DNA of 64,000 nucleotides from Bacteroides faecalis (lineage in GTDB: Bacteria > Bacteroidota > Bacteroidia > Bacteroidales > Bacteroidaceae), in NCBI RefSeq assembly GCF_003865075.1, contig NZ_BHWB01000007.1, positions 215,351-279,350 of the forward strand, written 5' to 3'. The notes below the pieces were generated by a model. The model saw only the letters and a list, made by a program, of their open reading frames with translations, was not told the origin of the DNA and made no database searches. Made by a program: the position numbers and the translations under genes. Positions 26,207-35,702 of this stretch are shown here, piece by piece; position 1 is the first letter of the stretch, and each line of letters begins with the position of its first letter.

Positions 26207-27004
26207 ATGGCTACAACTCCAATCATCGAAATAAAGAATCTTTCTGCCGGATACGACGGCCGTACCGTTCTTCATGATGTAAACCTCAATGTCTACGAAC
26301 GGGATTTCTTAGGTATTATCGGTCCCAACGGAGGAGGTAAAACGACATTGATCAAATGTATTCTAGGTCTGTTGAAACCTACCGGAGGGGAAATAATTTT
26401 TCATATCGGACAAAGTGCTAACCATTCTCAACTTCCAACTTCCAGCTCACAAATTTCTCTCGGCTATCTTCCACAGTACAACACTATCGACCGGAAGTTT
26501 CCTATTTCAGTGGAAGAAGTAATTTTGTCAGGTTTAAGCATCCAGAAATCGCTAACCTCACGCTTCACCCCGGAACAAAAAGAGAAAGGAAAACAAATCA
26601 TTGCCCGTATGGGACTGGAAGGTCTCGAACATCGCGCTATCGGGCAATTAAGCGGTGGACAACTACAACGTGCCTTATTGGGGCGTGCCATTATCTCCGA
26701 TCCTTCCGCCTTGATCCTTGACGAGCCAAGCACCTATATCGACAAACGTTTCGAAGCACGTCTGTACGAATTATTGGCTGAAATCAATAAAGAGTGTGCC
26801 ATTATTCTCGTCAGCCATGATATCGGTACGGTACTTCAACAAGTGAAATCCATTGCTTGTGTCAATGAGACTCTGGACTATCATCCGGATACAGAAGTCA
26901 CCACAGAATGGTTGGAAAAGAATTTTGATTGTCCGATTGAATTACTTGGACATGGAACGCTTCCACACCGCATTCTTGGAGAACATTGCCACCATCATCA
27001 TTAA
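26207..27004 (+). CDS. znuC: metal ABC transporter ATP-binding protein (ZnuC-like)
   Basis: 265 residues. Walker A is GPNGGGKTTL (near residue 45), the signature is QLSGGQLQRALLGRA (near 145), Walker B is ALILDEPSTYID, and the switch His is in ILVSHD. The C-terminus ends in a His-rich HCHHHH segment, a plausible metal sensor or buffer. Placement 140 bases after a ZnuA-like gene supports a zinc-type transporter. A membrane permease that would complete it is not in this window. Confidence 0.9.
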   Translation: MATTPIIEIKNLSAGYDGRTVLHDVNLNVYERDFLGIIGPNGGGKTTLIKCILGLLKPTGGEIIFHIGQSANHSQLPTSSSQISLGYLPQYNTIDRKFPISVEEVILSGLSIQKSLTSRFTPEQKEKGKQIIARMGLEGLEHRAIGQLSGGQLQRALLGRAIISDPSALILDEPSTYIDKRFEARLYELLAEINKECAIILVSHDIGTVLQQVKSIACVNETLDYHPDTEVTTEWLEKNFDCPIELLGHGTLPHRILGEHCHHHH

Positions 27005-27075
27005 GGATACTCCTTGATAAAAAGTACAAAATCATAATTCTCATTTTATCAACCTCTAACCACAATATTTCAGCC

Positions 27076-27186
27076 ATTAATCTGCAACTTATCAGGTATT
27101 AATACCCAATTTCCCACCTATTAATACTTGTCACTTCAGCCATTAATACCTGTCACGTAGACTATTAATAGCCCACAAACTAGGAA
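27076..27186. repeat. 22-bp tandem array C (ATTAAT palindromic core)
   Basis: ATTAAT occurs at 27076, 27098, 27120, 27142 and 27164, exactly every 22 bases. The second copy is part of a perfect 12-base palindrome GGTATTAATACC. The linkers between cores vary but share CA/CC-rich patches (for example TGTCAC). It lies between the ABC ATPase gene and the large membrane-protein gene. No spacers, no open frame. Confidence 0.85.
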
Positions 27187-27244
27187 ATCATCCCTCTGAT
27201 ACTTAATAAATCTTACTTTCTTCTACTTTATGCCCGTAAATCAT

Positions 27245-27252
27245 TATCTTTG
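27245..27252 (+). promoter_or_regulatory. putative promoter of the DUF2723 gene (-7 box)
   Basis: TATCTTTG matches TAnnTTTG, 45 bases before the chosen start codon. The -33 element is weak. Confidence 0.5.
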
Positions 27253-27297
27253 CGGCCGTCTAATCTGTTTTTAACGAATAAACTACGATAAGTGCTA

Positions 27298-30200
27298 ATG
27301 AAACAGTACAGAACCGTAAACAACCTGATGGGTTGGCTTACATTCATCATTGCAGCAACGGTCTATTGCCTTACAATAGAGCCGACTGCTAGTTTCTGGG
27401 ATTGTCCCGAGTTTATAACCACCGGCTACAAACTGGAAGTCGGTCACCCACCCGGCGCACCTTTCTTTATGCTGATGGCAAATTTGTTTACTCAATTTGC
27501 TTCCGACGTAACAACTGTTGCTAAAATGGTAAACTATATGAGTGCCCTGATGAGCGGTGCCTGTATTCTGTTCCTCTTCTGGAGTATTACCCATTTAGTT
27601 CGCAAGTTAGTCATCACCGACGAAAATAACATTACCAAAGGGCAACTCATAACAATTATGGGTAGTGGACTGGTAGGCGCTCTGGTCTATACATTCAGCG
27701 ATACCTTCTGGTTTTCAGCAGTAGAAGGCGAAGTATATGCTTTCTCTTCCCTGTTCACTGCCGTCGTATTCTGGCTGATTTTGAAGTGGGAAGACGTAGC
27801 CGACCAGCCTCACAGTGACCGTTGGCTTATCCTGATTGCTTATTTGACGGGATTGAGTATCGGCGTTCACTTGTTGAACTTACTTTGTCTACCGGCTATC
27901 GTATTGGTATATTACTACAAGAAAACACCAAATGCCACTGCAAAAGGTTCGCTGCTTGCCCTCATCGGATCGGGCGTACTGGTAGCAGCCGTACTATATG
28001 GTATCGTTCCGGGTATCGTGAAAGTAGGTGGTTGGTTTGAACTCATGTTTGTCAATGGAATAGGAATGCCGTTCAACACAGGCGTAGTGGTTTATATTAT
28101 CATTCTGGCAGCTTCCCTTATCTGGGGCATATACGAAAGCTATACGGAAAAAAGTAGACTACGTATGGCTATCTCCTTTATCCTCACTATTGCCCTATTG
28201 GGTATTCCGTTCTACGGACATGGAGCCAGCAGTATCCTGATTGGTATTTTAGTGATCGCCGTATTGGCTATCTACCTTGCTCCACAAGTGCAGGAAAAGA
28301 TAAAAGAGAAATGGCGTATTTCCGCACGCACCATGAATACAACTTTGTTGTGTACCATGATGATCGTGATCGGATATTCGTCTTATGCACTGATCGTAAT
28401 CCGCTCTACAGCCAATACTCCGATGGATCAGAACTCCCCGGAAGACATCTTCACATTAGGTGAATACCTGGGTCGTGAGCAATACGGAACACGTCCGCTC
28501 TTCTACGGTCCTGCTTACTCATCAAAAGTAGCACTCGACACAAAAGATGGCTATTGCATACCTCGCCAATCAAAAACCGGAGTAAAATATATCCGTAAGG
28601 AAAAGACTTCTCCGGACGAAAAAGACTCTTATATCCAACTTCCCGGACGCATCGAATACGAATATGCACAGAACATGCTATTCCCCCGTATGTACAGTGC
28701 CTCACATGCCGGACTCTACAAACAATGGGTAGATGTGAAAGGTTATGATGTTCCTTACGACCAATGCGGTGAAATGGTGATGGTAAACATGCCGACGCAA
28801 TGGGAAAACATCAAATATTTCTTCTCTTACCAATTGAACTTCATGTACTGGCGTTACTTCATGTGGAACTTCGCCGGACGTCAAAACGATATTCAAGGTA
28901 GTGGAGAAATCGAACATGGCAATTGGATCACAGGTATCCCATTCATAGATAACCTATTAGTAGGCAACCAGGAATTACTACCACAAGATCTAAAAGACAA
29001 TAAGGGACGCAATGTCTTTTACTGTCTACCATTGATACTTGGTCTGATCGGCCTGTTCTGGCAAGCTTATCACAGCCAACGCGGTATTCAACAATTCTGG
29101 GTTGTTTTCTTCCTATTCTTTATGACAGGTATTGCCATTGTGCTCTATCTCAACCAAACACCTGCACAGCCTCGTGAACGTGACTACGCATATGCAGGTT
29201 CCTTCTATGCCTTTGCCATCTGGATAGGTATGGGAGTAGCGGGTATCATCCACTTGTTACGGGAATACTGCAAGATGAAAGAACTTCCGGCGGCTGCATT
29301 AGCTTCCGTACTTTGCTTACTGGTTCCTATTCAAATGGCAGGACAAACCTGGGATGACCACGACCGTAGCGGACGCTTCGTTGCGCGTGATTTTGGTCAG
29401 AATTACCTGATGACCCTTCAGGAAGAAGGCAATCCGATCATCTATACGAATGGTGATAACGATACCTTCCCTCTGTGGTACAATCAGGAAACAGAAGGAT
29501 TCCGCACCGATGCGCGTACCTGTAATTTGAGCTATTTGCAGACCGATTGGTACATCGACCAAATGAAACGTCCGGCCTACGATTCACCTTCACTCCCTAT
29601 CACATGGGATCGTGTGGAATACGTAGAAGGTCAGAATGAATATATCCCTATCCACCCGGAGGTAAGATCGCTTATCGACAACTATTTCAAACAAGCAAAT
29701 GAATTAGCTGCCCAAGGAGATACTACCGTACTGTCACTTGTTCGTTCCATCTTTGGTGAAAATCCTTATGAACTGAAGGAAATCATTAACCGTTGGATAC
29801 TCGGCAAGAATGATCAGCTTAAAGAACTGCTCAAAAAGACAGGACAGGACATCAAATTACCGCTTATTCCTACAGACAGTATTGTCATGAAGATCGATGA
29901 AGAGGCTGTCCGCCGCTCCGGAATGAAGATACCGGAAGCTTTGGGTGACTCTATTCCTGAATACATGACTATCTTACTGAAAGATGCAAACGGTAGTCCA
30001 AAACGTGCACTCTACAAGAGTGAACTGATGATGCTCGAAATGCTTGCCAACGCTAACTGGGAACGTCCTATCTATATGGCAATCACCGTAGGTAGCGAAA
30101 ACAACCTGGGTATGACCAATCATTTCATACAAGAAGGTCTTGCCTACCGTTTCACTCCGTTTGATACTGATAAGCTGGATAGCAAAATCGACAGTGAAAA

Positions 30201-30714
30201 GATGTACGACAACCTGATGAACAAATTCAAATTCGGAGGTATCGACAAACCGGGTATTTATATTGATGAAAATGTGATGCGTATGTGTGATACTCACCGT
30301 CGTATCTTCACTCAGCTTGTCGGCCAACTCATCAAGGAAGGTAAGAAAGACAAAGCTCTTGCCGCACTTGACTACGCTGAAAAGATGATACCTGCTTACA
30401 ACGTACCTTACGACTGGAGAAACGGTGCTTTCCAAATGGCAGAATCATACTATCAACTGGGGCAGACTGAAAAAGCAGATAAGATAATCGATGCACTTGC
30501 CAACAAGTCGCTCGAATATATGATTTGGTATCTCAGTCTCAATGACAACCAGCTCGCTATCTCAGGCGAAAACTTCATGTACAATGCAAGCTTGCTTGAC
30601 GCTGAAGTCCGCCTGATGGAAAAATACAAATCAGAAAAACTCGCAAAACATTATTCCGCACAACTCGAACAATTATACAACGAGTACGTGACGATAATGA
30701 AAGGAAAACAATAA
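27298..30714 (+). CDS. DUF2723 membrane protein (large glycosyltransferase-like)
   Basis: 1138 residues from ATG 27298; an in-frame GTG two codons earlier is less likely. The N-terminal half (to about residue 410) has around ten membrane helices with a DUF2723 start (SFWDCPEFITTGYKLEVGHP, near 32-51, acidic residues in the first loop), and a second membrane block near 580-690. The C-terminal part is soluble and probably periplasmic, with TPR-like helices near 990-1100. The fold of DUF2723 is related to GT-C protein O-mannosyltransferases, and Bacteroides have general O-glycosylation; a direct role here is inference. Confidence 0.85.
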   Translation: MKQYRTVNNLMGWLTFIIAATVYCLTIEPTASFWDCPEFITTGYKLEVGHPPGAPFFMLMANLFTQFASDVTTVAKMVNYMSALMSGACILFLFWSITHLVRKLVITDENNITKGQLITIMGSGLVGALVYTFSDTFWFSAVEGEVYAFSSLFTAVVFWLILKWEDVADQPHSDRWLILIAYLTGLSIGVHLLNLLCLPAIVLVYYYKKTPNATAKGSLLALIGSGVLVAAVLYGIVPGIVKVGGWFELMFVNGIGMPFNTGVVVYIIILAASLIWGIYESYTEKSRLRMAISFILTIALLGIPFYGHGASSILIGILVIAVLAIYLAPQVQEKIKEKWRISARTMNTTLLCTMMIVIGYSSYALIVIRSTANTPMDQNSPEDIFTLGEYLGREQYGTRPLFYGPAYSSKVALDTKDGYCIPRQSKTGVKYIRKEKTSPDEKDSYIQLPGRIEYEYAQNMLFPRMYSASHAGLYKQWVDVKGYDVPYDQCGEMVMVNMPTQWENIKYFFSYQLNFMYWRYFMWNFAGRQNDIQGSGEIEHGNWITGIPFIDNLLVGNQELLPQDLKDNKGRNVFYCLPLILGLIGLFWQAYHSQRGIQQFWVVFFLFFMTGIAIVLYLNQTPAQPRERDYAYAGSFYAFAIWIGMGVAGIIHLLREYCKMKELPAAALASVLCLLVPIQMAGQTWDDHDRSGRFVARDFGQNYLMTLQEEGNPIIYTNGDNDTFPLWYNQETEGFRTDARTCNLSYLQTDWYIDQMKRPAYDSPSLPITWDRVEYVEGQNEYIPIHPEVRSLIDNYFKQANELAAQGDTTVLSLVRSIFGENPYELKEIINRWILGKNDQLKELLKKTGQDIKLPLIPTDSIVMKIDEEAVRRSGMKIPEALGDSIPEYMTILLKDANGSPKRALYKSELMMLEMLANANWERPIYMAITVGSENNLGMTNHFIQEGLAYRFTPFDTDKLDSKIDSEKMYDNLMNKFKFGGIDKPGIYIDENVMRMCDTHRRIFTQLVGQLIKEGKKDKALAALDYAEKMIPAYNVPYDWRNGAFQMAESYYQLGQTEKADKIIDALANKSLEYMIWYLSLNDNQLAISGENFMYNASLLDAEVRLMEKYKSEKLAKHYSAQLEQLYNEYVTIMKGKQ

Positions 30715-30733
30715 TAAATTAAGTATGAGAATA

Positions 30734-30785
30734 AAGAATGAAGAATTGGTTGCGCCCCTTATGTCGCACTGAATTCTTCATTCTT
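30734..30785. repeat. perfect 14-bp inverted repeat between genes
   Basis: AAGAATGAAGAATT (30734-30747) and AATTCTTCATTCTT (30772-30785) are exact complements around a 24-base loop, and GAATAAAGAATG/CATTCTTTATTC extends the outer symmetry. It sits between the DUF2723 gene and the deacetylase. It could stabilise the mRNA end or attenuate readthrough; no T-run follows. Confidence 0.65.
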
Positions 30786-30813
30786 CATTCCGCATTCTTT
30801 ATTCAATTAGTTT

Positions 30814-31428
30814 ATGTTTATAGAACAACCGCCTTGGCTTTTCCGAGCGTTGTACCCACAAGCCATCTTCCGTATGGACCCGAACGAACGGGCAGTTTAT
30901 CTGACTTTCGATGACGGACCTATCCCGGAAGTAACTCCATGGGTGTTAGAGTTGCTGGAAAAGCATGATATTAAAGCCACTTTCTTCATGGTAGGTGATA
31001 ATATCCGCAAACACCCGGATGTATACCGGATGGTGGTAGAACACGGACATCGCATTGGTAACCACACTTTCAACCACATCCGAGGATTCGAATATTCCAA
31101 TCCGGAATATCTGGCAAACACCAAAAAGGTAGACGAAATGATTCATTCCGAACTGTTCCGCCCACCACATGGACACATGGGATTCCGGCAGTACTACACA
31201 TTGCGACATTATTACCGGATTATTATGTGGGACCTTGTAACACGCGATTACAGTAAGCGGATGCGTCCCGAACAAGTCCTGAATAATGTGAAACGCTATG
31301 TAAGAAATGGCTCTATCATTACCTTCCACGACTCTCTGAAGTCCTGGAATAACGGAAATCTTCAATATGCACTTCCCCGGGCCATCGAGTTTCTGAAAGC
31401 AGAAGGATACGAGTTTAAAGTATTATAA
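30814..31428 (+). CDS. polysaccharide deacetylase (NodB domain, CE4)
   Basis: 204 residues, essentially one NodB domain. Motif 1 is YLTFDDGPIPE (catalytic Asp and metal Asp), motif 2 is GNHTFNH (metal His pair), motif 3 is FRPPHGHMG, and motif 5 is IITFHDS. No clear signal peptide is present (MFIEQPPWLF), so it may be cytoplasmic or anchored by a short hydrophobic stretch. CE4 enzymes remove N- or O-acetyl groups from peptidoglycan or other glycans. The substrate is not determined by sequence. Confidence 0.9.
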   Translation: MFIEQPPWLFRALYPQAIFRMDPNERAVYLTFDDGPIPEVTPWVLELLEKHDIKATFFMVGDNIRKHPDVYRMVVEHGHRIGNHTFNHIRGFEYSNPEYLANTKKVDEMIHSELFRPPHGHMGFRQYYTLRHYYRIIMWDLVTRDYSKRMRPEQVLNNVKRYVRNGSIITFHDSLKSWNNGNLQYALPRAIEFLKAEGYEFKVL

Positions 31429-31489
31429 CCTGCAAGATACTAAACCCGTGGTTACCACAAGAAATTTATAACGAGACAAGTATTTTTAT

Positions 31490-32467
31490 ATGAATAAACT
31501 TCTCTCTTCCGAACAAATAAAAGCCGAAGCCACCCGCCTCGGCTTTTCCGCTTGTGGACTGGCACCTGCCGAAGCTGTCAATGAAACTGTTGCAACTTCT
31601 TTCCGCCAATGGTTGGCTGACGGCTGCCAGGCAGAAATGGCTTATATGCAAAATTATGAAGATAAACGCCTCGATCCTCGTTTACTCGTCGAAGGAGCAC
31701 GCACAGTCATCAGCGTCGCATTAAACTACTATCCGGATACTAAACTTCCGATAGAGGAGTATCAGATTGCTTGGTATGCCTACGGAAAGGATTATCACGA
31801 TGTGATGAAGAAAAAACTCAATGCTCTACTGGAATTTATCATACTTCCATCAACTAGTGCAGAAACAATCGCCCCAGCTACTTCTCCCCTAACGGTTAGC
31901 GGTCGCGTCTTTTGCGACACAGCACCTATACTCGAACGGTATTGGGCATGGCGTGCCGGACTCGGATGGATAGGAAAAAACACACAACTGATCATTCCTC
32001 ATGCTGGTTCCTGTTTCTTTTTAGGGGAAGTGATTATCAATATAGCAGCCGATAATTATGATATTCCACAAAAAAGTCGGTGTGGTTCATGTACGCGTTG
32101 CATTGACACTTGTCCAACAAAAGCTTTAGAAGCCCCTTTCCGGCTTAATTCCAAGAGATGTCTTTCTTATCTTACCATTGAATATCGTGGGGACCTTTCG
32201 CCCAATATGGGGCAAAAAATGAATAAAAAGATATATGGATGTGATGAATGCCAGCACGCTTGTCCATGGAACCGCTATTCCACTCCTTGCAAGACAGAAG
32301 AATTTCACCCCTCTCCTTCTCTGCTGCAAATGAAAAAAAGTGATTGGCAAAGTCTAACAGAAGAACAATATAAAACCCTCTTCAAAGGGAGTGCCGTGAA
32401 AAGGGTTAAATATTCGGGATTAATGCGAAATATCCGTATCGTAAAAGAATCGCCGGAATCTAAATAA
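31490..32467 (+). CDS. queG: epoxyqueuosine reductase
   Basis: 325 residues. Two ferredoxin-like [4Fe-4S] motifs are near residue 200: CGSCTRCIDTCPTKAL and CDECQHACPWNR. The B12-binding N-terminal part is around ACGLAPAEAVNE and EKRLDP-like PNYEDKRLDP (AYMQNYEDKRLDPRLLVEGA region). It reduces epoxyqueuosine to queuosine in tRNA. QueA, which makes epoxyqueuosine, is 17 kb away in this window. The C-terminal HEAT domain of E. coli QueG is missing, as in many shorter homologues. Confidence 0.93.
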   Translation: MNKLLSSEQIKAEATRLGFSACGLAPAEAVNETVATSFRQWLADGCQAEMAYMQNYEDKRLDPRLLVEGARTVISVALNYYPDTKLPIEEYQIAWYAYGKDYHDVMKKKLNALLEFIILPSTSAETIAPATSPLTVSGRVFCDTAPILERYWAWRAGLGWIGKNTQLIIPHAGSCFFLGEVIINIAADNYDIPQKSRCGSCTRCIDTCPTKALEAPFRLNSKRCLSYLTIEYRGDLSPNMGQKMNKKIYGCDECQHACPWNRYSTPCKTEEFHPSPSLLQMKKSDWQSLTEEQYKTLFKGSAVKRVKYSGLMRNIRIVKESPESK

Positions 32468-32475
32468 TCAATTCA

Positions 32476-33729
32476 TTAATAGGATACAATAAGTGGAGCA
32501 TGCAGTTTCTGCACATATTGAGCCATATACTCATTCCAAGCATCAACTGTCTTAATAGCTGCCTTATCCCATGCAGAACCCCAATAATAAGTATATTCAG
32601 CACCTGGCTGGTAGTCACTGACCGCCAATAAATGACCATCTGCTCCGGCACGCTCTTCTTTCTTCTCCTTCTCTGAGAAAAGTACGGCCTTGGCTTCATT
32701 AATTTGAGCAGGAAAAGCAGCGCCGATAAATATCTTACCATTACCGGCCTTCGGGTTTCCAGTCGGATCTACATAAGTCATATATCCGTTAGCAACATCG
32801 GTCTTTATGGTCCCATCCGGCTCATGAAGAACAATTCCGGTAACTACGGGTACTGATTCTTTCAGATTCGTATAAGAAACCACTGTTCTATTCAAATAAG
32901 AATGGGCATCCAACGTAATCACACGAGTCTCCACAACATTAGAATCACCACGTACCACTAACGGATTATATTCCAATTTCACAGTAAAACGTAACGGACC
33001 ATTATCCAGTATCTCCTGTGTACGATAGCAATAAGGATATATAATGGTATCCCCCACCATCAAAGCAGATGTACCGCCTCCCAGTGTAGGACCTACATTA
33101 TAACAATCCATTCCATTGCCATGATCGATATGATAGGAAATAGCACGCTCCAGTTCTCCGGCAGCTTTAGGATCGGTCTTCTTCAATTCTGCTATTTTTG
33201 CCCGTTTTTCCTTGCTTACTTCATTGGCATAACGAGCTTCTACAACAGGCTCTGTTGTATTATACTTAGTAAACACATCATAACCGAACCCACGTTCGCC
33301 ACGCTTCTGCAAGGCCGGACCATATGCACGAAAAGCAACCAAATCATTCTCCCAAGCTACATCATCCAAACGCTCCGGATAGTATCTGCCACATGCTATC
33401 ACATTATAAGGCTCCGGCATACCTTCCTGAACAGTGTAAGTTACTGTACCATTGGCTTTCACCGTTGCCGGGAAAATAACTTTCTGATCATAGGTTATCT
33501 GGTAAGGAACTTGCCGACCATCCATGTCCAGAATCACAATCTGTGCTGTATCTGCCAATTTCAGTTTAGCAACTACATCACTCATTGCCACCTCAACCAT
33601 CTCACCCGTACGCTCTAGTCCCAAAGGATTAGACACTGTCACCGTCATTGTTTGTTTGCTATCTGCACAAGAAGAAACACAACTCATTATGATAACAGCT
33701 GTTAGAATTAATATCTTGCTCACTTCCAT
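32476..33729 (-). CDS. DUF4861 lipoprotein of the unsaturated uronate locus
   Basis: 417 residues. A signal peptide with a lipobox-like end (VIIMSCVSSCADS) places it at the envelope. Sequence blocks such as CYNVGPTLGGGTSALMVGD and TYYWGSAWDKAAI match the DUF4861 family, which is often found beside kduI/kduD and pectate-degrading genes in Bacteroidetes. Its activity is not established to my knowledge. It lies 103 bases after kduD on the same strand, with an 11-bp inverted repeat between. Confidence 0.75.
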   Translation of the reverse strand: MEVSKILILTAVIIMSCVSSCADSKQTMTVTVSNPLGLERTGEMVEVAMSDVVAKLKLADTAQIVILDMDGRQVPYQITYDQKVIFPATVKANGTVTYTVQEGMPEPYNVIACGRYYPERLDDVAWENDLVAFRAYGPALQKRGERGFGYDVFTKYNTTEPVVEARYANEVSKEKRAKIAELKKTDPKAAGELERAISYHIDHGNGMDCYNVGPTLGGGTSALMVGDTIIYPYCYRTQEILDNGPLRFTVKLEYNPLVVRGDSNVVETRVITLDAHSYLNRTVVSYTNLKESVPVVTGIVLHEPDGTIKTDVANGYMTYVDPTGNPKAGNGKIFIGAAFPAQINEAKAVLFSEKEKKEERAGADGHLLAVSDYQPGAEYTYYWGSAWDKAAIKTVDAWNEYMAQYVQKLHAPLIVSY

Positions 33730-33768
33730 TGAATGATAAATAATGAAGTTTGGACTAAAAATTAAGAA

Positions 33769-33818
33769 ATTGATAATGGATATTCATGACCACACAGCCA
33801 CTATTACCCATTATCAAT
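33769..33818. repeat. 11-bp inverted repeat between kduD and the DUF4861 gene
   Basis: ATTGATAATGG (33769-33779) and CCATTATCAAT (33808-33818) are exact complements across 28 bases. It may regulate relative expression along the operon. No T-run follows on the minus strand. Confidence 0.5.
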
Positions 33819-33832
33819 GATCCATTAAAAAA

Positions 33833-34636
33833 CTATTTTGGTTGTTTACCGATGTATGCAAGGATACCTCCGTCTACGTAGAGTATATGTCCATTGACCG
33901 CATTAGAAGCTTCTGAGGCCAGGAAAACAGCAGGACCTGTAAGTTCCTGAGGATCTAACCAGCGACCGGCAGGAGTCTTGGCACAAATAAATGAATCGAA
34001 TGGGTGACGACTTCCATCCGGTTGTTTTTCACGCAAAGGAGCAGTCTGCGGCGTAGCAATATAACCCGGACCGATACCATTACACTGGATGTTGTATTCA
34101 CCATACTCAGAACAGATATTACGAGTCAGCATTTTCAAACCACCTTTGGCAGCAGCATAAGCTGATACAGTTTCACGACCTAGCTCTGACATCATAGAAC
34201 AGATGTTGATAATCTTGCCATGCCCCTTTTTCATCATTGCCGGCAAAACAGCCTTAGACATGATAAAAGGAGCGTTCAAATCAATATCGATTACACGACG
34301 AAAATCAGCAGCTTCCATTTCATGCATAGGGACACGCCGGATGATACCTGCATTATTTACAAGAATATCAATGCTACCTACTTCTTTTTCGATGGAAGCA
34401 ACCATCGCCTGAACAGCCGGTTCGTCTGTTACATCGCATACATAGCCATGAGCTTTAATTCCCTTTTCGGCATAAGCAGCCATTCCTTTATCTACTAATT
34501 CCTGGTTGATATCATTGAAACAGACAGTAGCGCCTTGTTCTGCGTAAGCAGAAGCAATAGCAAAACCAATACCATAAGAAGCGCCTGTTACGAGAGCTAC
34601 TTTACCTTCCAGAGAAAAATTCAAAAACTGATTCAT
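33833..34636 (-). CDS. kduD: 2-dehydro-3-deoxy-D-gluconate 5-dehydrogenase (SDR)
   Basis: 267 residues of classical short-chain dehydrogenase. The NAD-binding motif is GASYGIG (near residue 19), with NNAG (near 94), and the catalytic triad is Ser in MMSELG-type segment plus YAAAKGG (Tyr/Lys near 163-167). Adjacent kduI identifies it as KduD, which oxidises/reduces between 3-deoxy-D-glycero-2,5-hexodiulosonate and KDG in the breakdown of unsaturated galacturonates. It follows kduI by 38 bases. Confidence 0.9.
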   Translation of the reverse strand: MNQFLNFSLEGKVALVTGASYGIGFAIASAYAEQGATVCFNDINQELVDKGMAAYAEKGIKAHGYVCDVTDEPAVQAMVASIEKEVGSIDILVNNAGIIRRVPMHEMEAADFRRVIDIDLNAPFIMSKAVLPAMMKKGHGKIINICSMMSELGRETVSAYAAAKGGLKMLTRNICSEYGEYNIQCNGIGPGYIATPQTAPLREKQPDGSRHPFDSFICAKTPAGRWLDPQELTGPAVFLASEASNAVNGHILYVDGGILAYIGKQPK

Positions 34637-34674
34637 AATCTTTTGTTATTAAATTAAGAGAATTATTTTAATTG

Positions 34675-35517
34675 TTATTTCAAGTCTGTAATCAATGAGA
34701 AGTCCTGATCGCCATAATCAAGATTCTCTCCACCCATTCCCCAAATAAAGGTATAATTGTGGGTAGCAGCAGCCGAGTGAATAGACCATTCAGGAGAAAG
34801 AACTGCCTGATCACCCTTCATCCATACGTGACGCGTCTCGTCTACTTCACCCATAAAATGACAGATGGCATGGTCTTCGGGAATCTCAAAGTAGAAATAA
34901 ACTTCCATCCGACGACTATGCACATGAGCCGGCATCGTATTCCAAACACTTCCCGGAGCCAGTTCTGTCATCCCCATCTGCAACTGGCAGGTAGGAAGTA
35001 CCTGATTCACCAACATTTTATTGATATTACGGTGATTGGAGCCTTCCAATGAACCCATTTCGGCTACTACTGCATCCACCTTTGTCACTTTACGATCCGG
35101 ATAATTCCGGTGTGCTGTCAAAGAGTTGAAATAGAACTTAGCAGGACGGGAAGCATCCTTACTCTCAAAAGTCACCACGCGGTCTCCTGAGCCCAGATAA
35201 AGGGCTTCTTTATAATCAAGTTCAAAAACTGCATCACCAGCCTTTACCACACCCGGTCCGCCAACATTGTAAATACCCATTTCACGACGAGTCAGGAAGA
35301 ATGGGGCTTTTAGTGGATCAATCGCTTCAAGAGTCAGTACCTCTCCTACCGGCAACGCACCTCCCACTACCATACGGTCATACATGGAATACACCATATT
35401 CACTTCATTGGGGGCAAATATCTTTTCGATTAAGAAATCGCGGCGGATTCTTTGAGTATCATAACTTTTTGCATCCTCCGGATGCGCAGCATAGCGAATT
35501 TCATAGTTCGTTTTCAT
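34675..35517 (-). CDS. kduI: 5-dehydro-4-deoxy-D-glucuronate isomerase
   Basis: 280 residues, normal length. The two-cupin fold shows the metal site in MPAHVHSRRMEVYFYFE (His, His, Glu) and a C-terminal aromatic/His block SIHSAAATHNYTFIWGMGG. KduI isomerises 4-deoxy-5-keto-uronate released from pectin-derived unsaturated uronides. It is the first gene of the module kduI-kduD-DUF4861, implying a pectin or glycosaminoglycan-derived uronate source. A TATTTTTG box lies about 65 bases upstream. Confidence 0.95.
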   Translation of the reverse strand: MKTNYEIRYAAHPEDAKSYDTQRIRRDFLIEKIFAPNEVNMVYSMYDRMVVGGALPVGEVLTLEAIDPLKAPFFLTRREMGIYNVGGPGVVKAGDAVFELDYKEALYLGSGDRVVTFESKDASRPAKFYFNSLTAHRNYPDRKVTKVDAVVAEMGSLEGSNHRNINKMLVNQVLPTCQLQMGMTELAPGSVWNTMPAHVHSRRMEVYFYFEIPEDHAICHFMGEVDETRHVWMKGDQAVLSPEWSIHSAAATHNYTFIWGMGGENLDYGDQDFSLITDLK

Positions 35518-35582
35518 ATCCTATTATTTTAATTATTGAATAACTTCTCTATTCTAGACGCACTCCGTTTGCGTACACGATG

Positions 35583-35590
35583 CAAAAATA
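35583..35590 (-). promoter_or_regulatory. putative kduI promoter (-7 box)
   Basis: TATTTTTG on the minus strand matches TAnnTTTG, 66 bases before kduI. The -33 element is unclear. Confidence 0.45.
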
Positions 35591-35702
35591 GCAAAAGAAA
35601 ATGGCTTTGCATTACAATTTTGTTTTAATTATCCATCAAAATGTTCAGAACTGATGTGATATATATCTTTTTAACGAACTATAATATGATTGGGAAACAC
35701 AA

